Both the position numbers and the translations under genes were made by a program. The notes beneath the pieces are model-generated. The model ran no database searches. It had not been told where the DNA came from and saw nothing but the letters and a program-made list of their open reading frames with translations. Shown one piece after another: positions 36,882 through 50,651 of a DNA stretch of 64,000 nucleotides. Source of the stretch: Rhynochetos jubatus (Eukaryota; Chordata; Aves; Eurypygiformes; Rhynochetidae). Positions within the stretch are counted from its first letter, which is position 1; each line of letters begins with the position of its first letter. The stretch covers positions 41,630,307 through 41,694,306 of the forward strand of contig CM050652.1 of the NCBI GenBank assembly GCA_027574665.1, in the 5' to 3' direction.

Positions 36882-39800
36882 CTTTCAGCTGCTTGACTTT
36901 GCAGCTTTGACAAAAGCAATGCTGAATATTTGTTTAATCTGCATGTGTAAGTCTGTAAGCAATTCTGCATGTTGATTAACCTATATATTAGACTAAGCTT
37001 CCTATTGCTTCTCCATAAAATATAATCTCCTAGAGGTAGCTAATAAATGGGCTCTAGTTGAAAGAGTAGTTATCTTAAGTCCAGTAGTTCATTAGATGGA
37101 TAGGTAAAAGAGGTACCGTAGCCTGCAGTAACATAGCTCAGCAGCATAAATATTACAAATCAAAGCATGTTACCAGTGTCTGACAGAAGTGCTGGATCTG
37201 CATTAAATAACTTGATGAATCCTTACAGAACGCTATAGTGCTGTCTCCAAATCTTCCCCCAACAGCTTTCCTTAAGCAACTTTTTCCTTGCACTACAGCA
37301 GACACAGAATGTGGGAAAGAACACGGAAGCATTATTTGACTCTCTTTATTTGTATAAAATATTTTCCTTTTTATACCTTATCATACTAGCAACTATAATC
37401 TGTTCTGCCAATAACCTTACAAATTGCTTTAGAATCCCACACTTCACTGTGTACTGACGCTTGCACTCTGAGCTGCTGCAAAACCTCATTTTTTGAAACA
37501 AACCCCATGTCACTTTTCATGGCAAGAGAGTGAATACTATGTTCATAGCTCATATAGAATCTGACAGTTCAAAACTAAACCAAATTATTTGGAAGGTCAA
37601 ATCTCTTCTTCATTGACCTTGATATTAATATTGTTTGTGCCCTGGAATGTAAATGAAACACGTTGGCAGGGTCCTTTTCCCTCAACATAAATTAACAGCT
37701 TTTTAATTTACCTATCTATGAACTCTAGGTTTTTTTTCAAACATGTAATTTCAATCTACCTAAATCAATTTAACCAGGGACAAGGCTAGGATGTGACTCA
37801 TTTGCTTCATGCCAGTGGGCAGCATCATGCTGCTAAAGGAAGAAATTCTGACAGATTTGTGTGCCTGAGAACCTTCTTGGCTATTTCCAGTTGACAAAAT
37901 TTCCACAGGAACTAATGTCCAAGCGTGGGATCCAGTGTGTGAAAAAGATCTCAACTGAGGGAGATGTTCACATTATTCATGCTCAAATATTGGGACAGTT
38001 CTTCCCAATAATTCTTCAAGAGGTTATTTTTTATGTAGCTCTACTTTGTAACAACTAAAGGAACCTGAATTATAAAATGTAGGTAATTGTAGAAATAAAA
38101 GATGGCAATATAAAGAACTGTTTCTCGATTGCCAAAAGATTACAAGACACAATTACATGAAGTCAGTATAGAGTCAGGCTATGATACCTGTTCTTACTGC
38201 TTGCCTCTACAGAGAGCAAGTTGAAACAGATTCAGTAATTCTGAGATGGAAGACAGTCAGCACTTCTTGTAAAGAATTTTCAGGCTTTCAATTATGAGAA
38301 TTATTCTTGTCTTTACTTTGTTCTGTCCCTTCTTTCATGGCAGTGAGCTGGAATACTGGCGTGTTAAAAAACATCACAAATTCTGGGTTTGACATCATAA
38401 GTCAGGCTTTCCTTAGGTTCACTACAGTATATAGATAACAGCAAAATATTAGGTAGGGCTGCAATGCGACTAAGCTATAAAGTGCAAAAATGCCTAGCAA
38501 AAAAATTGCCCCCTTTTTTTTTTTGTAATCCAGCGTTATCAGAATCGAAGGTTATGTATTACAAGATCTGTGTTCTTAACTGTATGCTCAAGTGAACAGT
38601 TTCTTCTTGTGTCCACTATTTTTTCAATAAAATGTGCATTACTTTTTACAAGCTTGGAAATGGAAATCAGTATGGTCATAGCTGAAAGGATAGGCTAGAA
38701 TATTAGGAAAAGCTATTTTACATATGCATTTTGAAAAGATTTTTGTTGCATGTCCTTTTATTAAGAAAATTCTTGAGAAAGAACGCTTAAGGCTCCAAGA
38801 TGGAAGCAAGATGAAATATAAATGGAAGTGCTCTTGAACTCAAGCAAAGGAAATTGAGTGATACTTCAGGGTGGCTCTAGACTAATGAATATGAACTGCA
38901 CTTGATTTTAAGATGTGATATTATGATCCCACCATGGCCCTCAGTGAAAGACTGGTTAACATGCAGCCTGTCTTGGGTTGTTCACTTTTCATTTTGAAGG
39001 TCTAGAGGCAAAAAGTACTTCTATATCTTGGTGGGTTCGATTCTGTTCCCTACCACATATTACATGTTACAAAAAAAGAGAGAAATGTTTGTACTGTCAT
39101 TGTTGTACAGGGTCAGTTTGATGTGAATGACCTCTAACTAGAGCGGTATGTTTGCAGACTTAAAAATGCTCCGTATTGTTAGTTCTGCCTCCCACATTCC
39201 CTTGTAGTGTATCTCTACAGCCTGTTGGCCTGCTCTGGTCACACAGAATTTCAGGTTGGTTATAATCTTTACTTCCAAGATAGATAGTGGTTACCTGGAG
39301 CTAACATCAGTCTCGAAATACCATGGCTGCTGAAAGAATTGCATGCTTTCAGGTAGTTGCTATCAAGGTGATAAATACTTGTTACCCAAACTAAAATCTA
39401 TTGCTTGATTAAAAAAAACCCAAACCACTACATAGTAATATATACCCGCTGTGATTTTCAAAAGGCCTGGTGGTTCAGACTGATGTTCTCTTCCATGTTC
39501 CAACCTAAACCAGCATTTTTTTCTGCTGAGGAAGGGTGCTTAATATTCTCAAGTCTGGCATTTTAAAATAATTTCAGAATCTAAAACCAAATTGTGAGGA
39601 AATACAGAATCGTTTATCATCACTTGTGGTTACTGTATGGAGTATTGAACCACTCACAGGGATAACAGTAAGCACGAACTACAAACACTTCTGGCTTTGT
39701 AGATTGACGTCACTGACCAGAAGTCTCTCAATTAGGAACCAGGGTGTTGAAGCAGCCGCACTTTTACATTACAGTAGCTGAGACATATTTTCAGTAGTAT

Positions 39801-40432
39801 AATCATAGGAAAAAAATACTGGAACTAGAAATTGCCTCATTCTTGCTTAGTATTTGGAAACAATGTCAGAAAACTAGAAGTGATCAGGATGTCAAAGATC
39901 GGGGGGAAAAAGAACAGGAGAATTAAGATAAAGGAAATAATTGGGGGGAGGGTTGGAAACAGGACAGAAGAGTCAAAAAGGACAACTGCATTTTGCAGCA
40001 TTGTCAGAAGATGAAAATTAGAGACAAAGTGATATGGAATAGATTAAGGAATAAGGGTTTAAGAAGGATTTGACTTGGGAGCAGGAGAAGAGAAGGCAAA
40101 TGGCAGAAAAAAAGTGAAGAGAGGAGGTGGGAAGGTGATAGAAAAGACCCAAAGAGAAGGATGGCTCAGCTTGAACTGAATGAAGAAGTTGATGTATCAC
40201 ATGACAGCAAAAGAGGTGGAGGTAAAGTGAATACTATATATAAGTAGAAGGTGTGATATTCGTTAGGCCAGGGAAATCATTGCTTCTTGGCCAGGAAATG
40301 AACTGAGCTGAAAGAGGACAGGATGGATTTGTAGTGAAAGAAATTGATTTGATCCCAGCTTTTCACCCAAGGGCATTCAGACTGAACAGAAATAGGAAAT
40401 GGAATTTGGAGGTTATAGGTCAGAAGAAGAAT

Positions 40433-40450
40433 GGAGGAGGAGGAGGAGGG
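40433..40450. repeat. (GGA)n microsatellite
   Basis: Six uninterrupted GGA-type units at the end of a purine-rich segment. Confidence 0.93.
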
Positions 40451-42921
40451 ATTGCAAAATATATGTTCATTGAGCTGAAAATAGCTCTATATTGTTTTAA
40501 AAGGAATCTCATATTTCATGAAATCTATCAGCTTTGTCCCGACCTCGAAACATAAATCTCTTGTAAAAACTGACCTAACAGGCGATTTAGTTTTTGCAGA
40601 GTACAAGATGTCCTTTCAGTCCTTGAGCAGTGTTGTCAGTGCTATTAACACATTTATCTAAAAGTGTTTGTTTTCAACAAAAACAAAATACAAATCACTT
40701 CTTAAGCTTTTTTTAAAAAAAGATCAGCCAAATTAGCTAAAAAGAAGCAAAATAATAATTTTTTCTATCACAATGTATACAAATCTTCCTTTCTTAAGAA
40801 TCAAGAATATTAATAGCTAACAAGCATAAATCTTTCATTTTTCTGTCATGAAACTGTATAATATGCAAGGCCACATATCCAAAGAAAATGGAAGGTCTTT
40901 GGGCAATTGATAGCAATGAGGAAGATGATTATTATCTTGTAGAATGTATTCCTGCTATGGCGGTGACTGAGGCTCTGCATTACGAAGCAACCTTGTTTGT
41001 ATAAGGACCGTAGAAACACAAACCAAAACATCACTCCTTACTTCCGAGAATTTTTGAGGTAATAGGTTAAATGTAAACTATTCCTCGGGCTTCAAGATTT
41101 ATGGTACTACTTATGCAGTAGGTAGCTAGAGAGTGAAAACATACAAGATTGTCTAAAGCGATGTCTGCTTTCAAACGACAGTAAATTTTATAAACCTTCT
41201 GTTTTATAAAGTTCTCACGGAATCAGTGTCAGCATTACAAACATATTTTCATAGTATAGGAAAAGGTATGGTGGAAGGAGCCATTTTATATTAAATAGTT
41301 TTTTTGGTAAATTCATAAATATTTCAGTTGTCAATGCAATAATTTTTATGTCATTAAAGATTACTTTTATCCAGTATCAGTTTGCACAGCTCACCAGAAG
41401 ACCCCTTTGGATATCAAAATTAGTTATTTGAAATACTTTTCATGTATTTAAATATTTACAGTTTTCATTACAGAATGTACTTTTTTACTTAGAAATGAAT
41501 GAGAAATGACCTGATAGCAAAGCAAGCCTAACTTTTTTTTCTTCTCCTAAAAGAACTGATTTGCCAAATCTGGTCCTGTTAAGGTTGAAATGAGTTTTAA
41601 TGAATTTTAATATTCTCATTGGCTTCCCTGGCTTAGGGTGAGTTTCTTTTACATTTGTAGTCTCTGTTTTCTTCTTTAATTCTGGAACAGAGGAATCATT
41701 TTCACTTCTTTTCATCTCTTACCCAAATCATCGAGACAAAGGTGAAACAGTAGCATTTGGGAGATACAAGATGTTTGCTAGCAATGCAGTTTGATAAGGT
41801 TTCTTTAAATTTGGTTAATAGTCTAGAGTTAGAGTTCATCTATAGGTAGAGAAAGGATTGGCAGGTAAATTTGTTTCCTTGAAGATGAAAATTCAAGTGT
41901 AGGAAGATATAAGATACATTTTGTATAAGAAGATACAAGTGAGAAAATCCAAATATACATTTATACACCTGTATTATTTGTTTGTATTTTATAACTCAAG
42001 TACTTTCCATTCCTATTAACACATCAGATACTTTTCTTTTGTCAATGTTGATTTCAATTATAAAGAACTATGAATAGTTCTCAAATAAAGTAATATATCA
42101 TTACAGAAATGAATGGAGATAATTTAGAGCTGAAGGACTACACAAAGCAATTGAGGGTATTGGAATCTGCTCTGTAATATTTATTTTAATTTTTAAAATA
42201 TTCCCAAATTTAATTATAATTGACTTGAGAAGGTGGAAGACAAAGACTTTTTAAGAAAAGCCCGATTAAGTTTTATTTCTTTCAAAAGATACTATTGTTT
42301 GTTTGAAACAGCAAGATTAATTGTTCTAGAACATTTGAAAATGTAGTTTTTTGACAACATGGTCATTTTTAGTTTTGGAGTTTGATGATAGTTGAGATGA
42401 GTGTCTGCTTACAATTTTAGCAACATTTTGAAGAGGGAGAAAGTGAATCTCTAAAGTAATCTAAAAGCACTTTTATCTATATAATCATTAGACACCAACG
42501 ACAAGACATCTTATCCAGTCTGAGGTATCAAGGGGTTTTGCCGAAAGTTAACAACGAAACTACATTGCAAGCCAGAGGGGTACATAACTAGTGCTGACCA
42601 GGTGAACAATAGGGTGTTCAGAGTCTCCGTAAGGAATATCCAGGAGATGATCTGGTCTCTGTTGCCTGCTAGTGTTATGGGAATTTCAGCATTTGTTTGT
42701 TTGCCTTTTACTGCAGTGCTGGGAATGGAATAGTTTCAATATGAGACCAAAAAAAAAATGCAGAAACTAATGGGTTTGTTTCATGTGAAAACTGTGTCTG
42801 ATGGTGCAAGATAATACTTGAGATAGATTACCTGTCTCAGGGCATGTTTGGTCCATGTACAGAGTTAAATTTACAGGTAGCCATCAAAACTCAAAATGGT
42901 AAACATCTCTGAGTAGAACAA

Positions 42922-43255
42922 CATTGCATGGCAAGGTTTTGGTAGTGGGAGGGGAGGCGGGTACAGGGGTGCCTTCTTTGAGAAGCTGCCAGAAGCCTCC
43001 CCTGTGCTTCACAGAGCCAATGCCAGCTGGTTCCAAGACAAATCTGAAAATGGCTCATCAGCAATGGTGGTAGCACCTTTGGGATAACATGTTTAAGAAT
43101 AGGAAAAACTGCTGGGCAACAGCAATTGCAGCTGGTGAGAGGAGTGAGAATGTGGGAGAGAAGCAGCTCTGAAGAAGACCACCAGGTCAGTGGGGAAGGA
43201 GGGGAAGCAAGTTTACTGGCAGGGCTTGTGACCCCATAGGGGACAAGTAACTGCT
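42922..43255 (+). mobile_element. LTR fragment of an avian endogenous retrovirus, family B, copy 2
   Basis: Reads GCATGGCAAGGTTTTGGTAG, GGTACAGGGGTGCC, GAAGCTGCCAGAAGCC, GCCAATGCCAGCTGG, CCAAGACAAATC, AGCAATGGTGGTAGCACC, GGATAACATGTTTAAGAA and AGGTCAGTGGGGAAGGAGG. This is the same block order as the minus-strand copy ending at 19869. After about 43205 it jumps to TTTACTGGCAGGGCTTGTGA, which from memory lies several hundred bases further along the complete LTR, so an internal segment is deleted. The 124-codon minus frame across it is an artefact. Confidence 0.75.
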
Positions 43256-45734
43256 TAAAAAACAAGGAGGAATATTTCCTAGGGAAAGGAACAAAGAAAG
43301 CCAGTGCAAGGCAGAAAGGAAGTTTCAGGGTTCAGTGTTATGCCATATGTTCATTTCTGTGTTCTGCTACAGTTCCTTGATCAGCAGTAGAAGTCCTGGG
43401 ACTTTTTCATTTAGTTTGTCATTTTAAAGCAGTATTGGTTATGTATAAGGTTGTTTATGTAGGAAATTGTAAAGTTACACAGAATTGTCTGACTTTGCTT
43501 TAGACAAAGTAGGTTGGGCTAATCAGGAAGATGAATTAGGCTGTCCCAGCCAAAAAATGTTAGATCTTTTACTTTTGGTAGTAATCCTGCTACTTTGATT
43601 CTCAGGGAGAAGTTTTTTTTCATGCTGTACCAAAGATTTCAGACCAGGTTAGTCTTCAATACTAAAGACTAGATAAAGCCAGCAGTCTGGTCAGCTTGGT
43701 GCTGTCCCTGGAGCCTACAGAGTCTGAAATCCTTCTTGCAAGGTTCTTGACCCAGCTGAACTTGAATCTGTTTTGTCTTGCCATTTTAATCTTAAGATGG
43801 TGCCCTTGGCCACTCTCCTTCAAGGGGAAATGCCAACCAACATTCTTGATAAGTTTAGCGGGACTGCCATCTCTAGTGCAGGGCAAAAAAACCCAGGAAG
43901 CTGTTATTTGTATTTATTATGTTAAATAAAAAACAAAAATCAGTCATTAAGTTTTCTATTGGTGTTTGGAAGACTAGTGTAAGTAAAGTGCTGTTTTTAA
44001 TATACAGGCTTGTGGTACAGAATATGCCAAATCAATATATTTAGCAGAATTCCAAAAGAGGTATTCCTGTACTCCTGCCGTACAACCTTCTGTCTCCTGC
44101 CAGGGTAATTATCACTATCAATGGCAATATCTTTCAATCTCTATTTTAGTTCCATTGCTTAAAACTTCAAAAAGCATCCAGGCAAAATAAAGTCCTGGAG
44201 CCCTCTTAAGGAACATCTCTCACTCAGTCTCTGTGCCGTATCCAGACTGGACCACACCATCTTCCTTTGTTGTTCTTATGCCATAATCTATACAGTGTTT
44301 GTTACAGTTGTTATTTCAGAATGGTACACTGACATAGCTGAAGGTTTTTACGCAGCCTGGGCATCAAAGGCCTCACTGGTTTTGCACAGTGATACAAATC
44401 TCTTAAGTGCTTCAATGGAGGCATCTAAATTGGGATCATCTCCCCTCTTCCCTTGTATAATTCAGGATTCTGTATCCCAGTATCTTAGATATGGGTGATT
44501 CTTTGACAATATGTATTTTGTGGTGCAATGTTGCATGAAATTGCATTTTAAAGACTATACCTTCCTACATATTCAAAAGTTATAACAATTAGATTTTTAG
44601 TATGTTGTTTATTCAGACATTCAGTTTTGTGCTTATTCTGGTGGGCCTGGACTGTGTTTTCTATTTTTGCCTCGATATTTTAATCATATAAAGAATATAA
44701 TTTCTGACTGTCATAAGCATATGTGTAGACTTTAATCAATGCTTGTTTGATGCACTCTCGTTCATAACCAAAAATCCCCAAATAAATCCAGAACGTCTAT
44801 ATGCAACAGGTTTGGAGCTTTGTTTTCTGGGGCACTGTGTAAGGAAGTGGGGGGCTTACACTGCAAATACAGCTACGTGCCTATTCGTAAGGTAATGTGA
44901 TTTCCTTTAGGGCTACAACGTAAGAACTCCCTATCGTATTTTAATTATGTAACACAGTAAGTGCAACTAGCAAAAAAAATCTTCTTTGAGAGAGTAAAAC
45001 ATATAACAGTAAACAATTCAGATTTTTTTTTTTATTATGTTTAGATACTCTGTTATGTTTAGGCAATCCAGCAAATATTGTCAACTGACAGAAAATACTG
45101 TTATGTGTCTTGCAGTCCTGTGGCGCTCTACTACTTTTTCATCCATCTTTAAACCAGTCCGTTTAAGAGTACATTTCTTTTTGGTTGAATAATTCCTATG
45201 CTGGTGAAGAGATACTACTCTGGGATTTAGGAGGATAAATGTACTATTAATAGAAGTGGCAGGTGAACCACATTAAATATATTATCAAACATGTTGTTTC
45301 TTTGTAATACAGCCTTGTCCAGAGAGTCAAATGTGACGAGCCCTCTCAGATGAATAGCGAGAAGCAGTTTTAGCTTCAAAAAATTTTGTAAAACAAGGTG
45401 GTGCAGAAAATGAAGAGAGGGATAAAAGTTTTCCTGTTTATAATGCCATATAAAAGCAAACTTAAAACACTGGGGCTAAAGGAGAACTTAGACTGTCCTG
45501 TAATTTCATTCTGGAAATCAAACAAAGTCCCAGAGGTTCAGTCCTTATGGCAAACAGTAATGCAAAGTGAAATTTTTAAAAACAGTGAGAGTTGTTGCCT
45601 TCTCTCCTACTGAAGTCAGTGTTTTTATAGATATAAGCTAAAACCCAGTCCTATAGTCTGATCCTTTTAAGTACTGCAGGAAACTTAAAAGTGTCAGCGT
45701 TTACTGAAATTCCTACAGACGTTAGTTAACCCTC
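43256..45734. other. Unannotated AT-rich DNA
   Basis: No gene or classified repeat is recognised. Confidence 0.5.
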
Positions 45735-45890
45735 CAAGCTCCTTCATGAGTTGGATGCTATAGTCTCTGCATTATTAGCAGTCAAACTGAACAGTGACGC
45801 AAACATGGTGTCAGAGCAAGTCAGAGACCAATCCAGGATTACAGCTCTGGAGTTCTTGACTTCTAACCCTGTATTAGGTCTCGTAATTCC
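45735..45890 (-). repeat. MIR-like SINE relic, antisense
   Basis: The plus strand shows the reverse-complement order of MIR blocks: GATGCTATAGTCTCTGCATT, AACTGAACAG, GTCAGAGCAAG, CAATCCAGGATTACAGCTC and TTGACTTCTAACCCTG. These correspond to the usual GGTACTATTATTATCCCCATT, AACTGAGGCACAG, AAGGTCACACAG, GAGCCAGGATTCGAACCC and CTGACTCC...AACC. It is heavily diverged; the identification is by eye. Confidence 0.4.
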
Positions 45891-48800
45891 ACTCGACCCG
45901 CAATAATAGCTTGGTATTCACTGAGGGGAAAGGTGGAAACATTACAATAAATACTTAGTTCAACTAGTCCTCAGTTCAACTAAAGTAAGATGATTTCAAC
46001 TACCTACTTGATTGTGCTTATCCTAGTCCAGCTTTAAGTTTCACGTCTAGCTGAACTTTACTATTTCCCTTAAAATATTTTTGACATCTAGCCAACGCTT
46101 TCTTTCCCTGTTCTATGCTGTTGTGCTTGCTTACAGTGCTGGTCATGTGCCAAATACTGTCCAAACTTCCATCTTCCAGATAGTTCCTGCAGTCTTCAGC
46201 CATATATTTCTTTTTAATAGTGCCTGTCTGTCTGCCTCATTTCTTCAAAATCTGCCTTTTGTGGGTCCTCATTGCTTTTTTTAACATTTTCAGTTCAAAT
46301 GCTTTACTTCTTCATGTTGTCAAAGCAAAAACTGTAAACAGATGTGTATTTTCAGCCGGCCAAGATAAGGGTATTATCTGTAATACGCATGGAAGATAGC
46401 AGTTGAAAGACCAAAAATCACATTGGTCTTTTTTGTTATATCTCATTGCAAAGTCATATTTAGGAGAGATCACTAGGTAAATTACAAGACAATAGTAGTT
46501 CTGGATTTCATGTCAAGCAAGACTTGCTTTGCAGTTTGGGCAACAACTTTTCAGCTTCTTTACCCCTAGGGGTGTCACAAGATTCAGTATAAAAATAGTT
46601 TAAAGAAGATTCTTACCATATGCTCGTAGGAACTGATGAGGTGCAAAGAAGGGCAAGTATCAACTCTGGCCATTTTAGTTTAAGGAGAAGGCGGAGAAGG
46701 AGAGAAAGCACATCAGGAAGGAGCGAATGAAACCAGGGCCAGGGGAGGAGATACTTGATTTCTTTGGTATTTTATCTTCTCTCTGACACTTTCTGGTTTC
46801 TAATCTTATACAGACTTATTATCTTGAATTTTCTGATATATGGACTGAAATTTAAGAAAAAAGTTAACAAAGGTGTTTGATTTATTGATATTTATCCATG
46901 TACCTGAGTGCATCCCTAGTGTTCCTGTTTTAAGCTGTCAGGTTGTCCAGTTCACAAGGCAACATTTCACATTGCACCCTGAAATCCCCATGTATCACAG
47001 AGCCTTGCTGAAGACTGACACTGCTGTGGATTGTGTTATTGTATTCTAGGGGAATTAATTTTGCCTAAGAGCCCACACTTCAGTTATTCTTGAGACACGA
47101 CTGTAACCTTATAAGCAAAATGCTGATTTTTGTCAAAGGGAAAAGAAACTGGCAGTCAGCTTTGCCAGACTATGTTGAACATGCATATTTAATGTCACTG
47201 CAAAGCACAGATTAGAAAATTGTCTGCATACTTCATAAGTGATAGTAGAAATTGATTAAAGCAATTGATTGTACCCTGTGCAAGGAAGTATTTACGGTCA
47301 TTACATTAATGCCAAAAAGCACCTGTCAGCTTCAGAAAGGGCATCTGCTGATTTGTTGACAGGCAATTTCAAGTTCTCTTTTTACAGAAACTCATATTAA
47401 GGGCTTCCTTGAACTAGATGATCTTTAACAGATATTTCCTTTTTGCCAGATGCCGAAATGCAATTTTAGATACATCATGTGGTGTTTTCTTGATTTATTT
47501 AAAATCCATGCTGAGAGGTGCTGAAACAATCATCCTGTGTAGAGATGTCTGTTATGCTGTCCCTTCATATCCATGAATGCAGTTACGCTCTCATCTTTTC
47601 CAAAGCTATGTTCACACGTACCTTCCTACTCACAATATTTCCCCTTACATCTGCTTTATTTAAAAAAAGAATAATCTCAAAATCTGTTTAGTGGGGCCTG
47701 CTGAATTCTGGATCAGTCAGCAGACAACTTCAGTGTTTCAGTGTTAAGCAGCTTCCCCCTTTTGGGGTTGCTGTGAGATCTGTGGCATTATAGCAGTTTG
47801 ATCTAGAAAAAAGAAAGGGAAATAAATCCCCCTTCAAAGGTAGACTCACTACAGAATTGGGGATGGAATTGAAGGAACTAGAAGAATTTTCATAACTGCA
47901 GTAGGGTAAGTTTGCCTTCTCTAGGCCCCTCCTGAGATGTCTAATACAGCCTGTTTTAAGAATGTATTGGAGTATGAGGTGTTCAGTGGCCAGGCTTGCT
48001 TTGTCAGTTAGAAAAATAGATGAGCACATTTTGGATAATGATGTTCTCTGTTGAGGTAGAGTGTGTCCCTGCCTCAAGATGATGCAGACATTTGTTAGGT
48101 TTTCTAACTTGCTGCTTCTGCTTCTTCTGGGCCATGGGTTGTACAAATTGCTTTTGTTTTATAGTCTTAGCTAATGTGTTTGCAAATTGCAATGAAAGAA
48201 TCTCAGAAAATTATGCTATACATCAGCTGAGACAGAACAAATGTTTTTTTCCTTCAAACTGCTCCAGTGTGCTATTTGAGTGCAAATCAGTAGTTTTTAT
48301 GAAGTGGCTAAAGTTTGGGCTGAATAAGCTATATTTCAGAGAATCTAATAATCAAAAATTAAACAGGTTTCCTCAAGATGGACAGGAAGATTAAATTAAA
48401 AGGTGGTTTACGTTAACATTTGGCTCTACAAAGAGGGAGAAACGTCAAAGAGGGAGAAACATTGCTGCGTGGAATACTTAGTTTCATTAGCAAAAGTAGC
48501 CCAATTAAAATATTTGCCATATGGGTTTTTTAGGGATTTCAAATAGACCTTTCTTGAATTTGGCTTGATTCAGAGATGCTAACATTAAATGTGACACATG
48601 AGATGGTAATTACAAGGTAATTATTTGATTTTCACTAAATAGGCATTTCCATTAGATTCCTCCGGCAGTATCTAGCTGAGGAAGTTGATTTTATAGCCAA
48701 ATACAATACCAAGTGTCTTTTCTTTACTCAACTATGTAAGGAACAATAATGATAACTACCTCTTTTAATGTTTCTAGCCATCTGTACCTCAACACTCTGC

Positions 48801-50447
48801 AACGTCTGATGTGCTACTTTTTGATTAGGCTGTCAGATTTGCTGAATGTGGACTTGATGCTTCCTTTTTTCCTTTTATGTAGACTTGCAAAACCACCACT
48901 TGTCTTTTATCTTGCTTTTTGCAATAATCTTTGCATGTAATCTGCAAGGTTTGGCTGTTAAGCTCTTCCGTCAGCCCAGGGTGACACCTGTGATTAAAAG
49001 AGCTGCCTGAATTACCCAGTCGCTAGGTTTTTGCTTGTGGCTTCAAGATGAAAAAAAGACATGATGTTTCAAAGTTTCATCTCTAGGATTGCAAAGTCCA
49101 GACACGTTTGTCTAGCATGTGCACATACGATGCAACGAAATGTTGTAAGACAGTGAAATGATATCTCTAGATGATGTCATACAATTATGAATTTAGACAC
49201 CAATCACAGCAGCAATAAGCTAGTTAAAACTTCTACTGTCCTTGCATAAGTGTGGAGATTAAGTTTACTGTAGGTGCTAGCCCTACCCAATTTGTTGACC
49301 AGGGAAGGTAGCCCAGGTGGCCAGGTAGTACGTTACTTTCATGCCACTAACTACAGAAAGTAGTGAGAGTTAGCCACGCTACACTGAGACATCGCCTGCG
49401 CTTGGTTAAGGGCTCTGATGGCTAAATTCTCTCCCTTGCACAGACAGCCAGGCTGACCGTTCATCTCAGGGGTATGAGACATTTCTGCTGAACTGTGTGG
49501 CTGCTGCTGGGTTGGCTTTGCAGCTTCTGAGAATCCAGGTAGCATTTGCAGTCATGGCCACTTACGTATCCGCCCAGTACTTTTCACAGGCTGTTGTCAT
49601 TTGTCACTCAAGGTTCACTCTTGTCATTTAGATTATATGTTTCTTCAGCAAGTTGCAGCCTGACTGTAAACTGCAGTTTGAATTGCTTTTGGTATTTATG
49701 TATTTAATACACAGAAAATGCTTCTCTTTACTATTTTTTTTGGTTTAGTTTGGATTATTTGTTGGTGTCTGTGTGATTGCTTCTCCGTGTTTAGGCAAAA
49801 GGAGTAACACTGAAGAATCAGAAAGATCTACTGACTCGTCATCTCATTACGTGTGTTTAAGGACCAGTGATACTGATCAGCGCGTCTTGTTATTACTTCC
49901 GTCATGGCGTTATGCACTGCCCCTTCCAGGAGACACTGCTGTCTGCTACAGTGACAGCCACTGAAAAAATAATGTTCTGGACAGTACTAAATAAGAAAGA
50001 TACTCAACAGTGTCAGAAGTAGACTGTGACAATTGTGAATATAACAGTTTTACAAAAACTGCTCTGATGAGTTCTCTAATTTTCAGGGGCATCTCCACAA
50101 ATCCTGTTATTTTCACACTAATCTATTTTTATTGTTTCTTTAGATCTTTGTACTATAGAACCAAAACTTATTAAACTGCAATTTTTAACAGTTGCTTAGG
50201 GTTGGTTTTTTTTGCTAAATGTAAGGAAGGCTAATATTCTAATATGGTGAGGAAGACAAAGAACATTGTACAAGATGAATTCATATTTTCCAACAGACTT
50301 TGTGATATTTATACAACAGTCTCATAATAGTGATCCATTCTTGTGACAAATGTGTTGAAGACAGAAATAGCACAGTTAATTTTTTAACATAAATAATTAG
50401 AAGGCTGCAGATTTTTTTGGATTTTTAACTAATTGCTCATCGTTTTG
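45891..50447. other. Unannotated AT-rich DNA
   Basis: No gene is recognised. The longest frame (138 codons, minus, 47730-48146) has no domain, no good splice context and a length expected by chance in this much AT-rich sequence. A 17-base tandem duplication lies at 48429-48462. Confidence 0.5.
48429..48462. repeat. 17-base tandem duplication
   Basis: Units CAAAGAGGGAGAAACGT (48429-48445) and CAAAGAGGGAGAAACAT (48446-48462) differ at one base. Confidence 0.93.
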
Positions 50448-50651
50448 TGTCATGCTTTAACTGTGTCTAGCAATTAAGTACCCCATAGTCACTTGCTCAC
50501 ACACACACACACCCCCAACACAGACACACCCCTCCCCAGTGCCGGAGGAGAGTTGGAGGAAAAGACAAGGAAGCTTGTAAAGTTGAGATAAGAACTATTT
50601 ACTAATATAAATATGAATGAAAATTACAGTAATACTAATATTCATAGTATC
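50448..50651 (-). mobile_element. Solo LTR fragment, family A, copy 3, interrupted by CR1
   Basis: From TGTCATGCTTTAAC at 50448 it follows copy 2 (30909 onward) in the same orientation. It has AGCAATTAAGT, CACTTGCTCAC, a C-rich tract expanded to (CA)n, GAGGAGAGTTGGAGGAAAAG, CTTGTAAAGTTGAGATAAGA and then the start of the AT-rich R region. At 50652 it is replaced by a CR1 3' end. The rest of the LTR (TATA box and upstream part) is not found beyond the CR1, so it was lost or the insertion was accompanied by a deletion. Confidence 0.8.
50497..50532. repeat. CA-rich microsatellite in LTR
   Basis: CACACACACACACAC followed by an interrupted CCCCCAACACAGACACACCC tract. The related LTR copy has a C-rich but non-repetitive CCTACCCCCTTCCACACCCC at this position, so the repeat grew inside the LTR. 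Confidence 0.9.

Larger units (their letters stand above)
36676..42921. other. Unannotated AT-rich DNA
   Basis: No gene or classified transposon is seen. Contains the 30-base tandem duplication near 36822, a purine-rich block at about 39880-40450 with G-rich clusters, and a (GGA)n run at 40433-40450. Confidence 0.5.

Noticed and set aside
47730-48146. 138-codon open frame on the minus strand
   Set aside because: No recognisable family and no strong splice signals; a few frames of this length are expected by chance.
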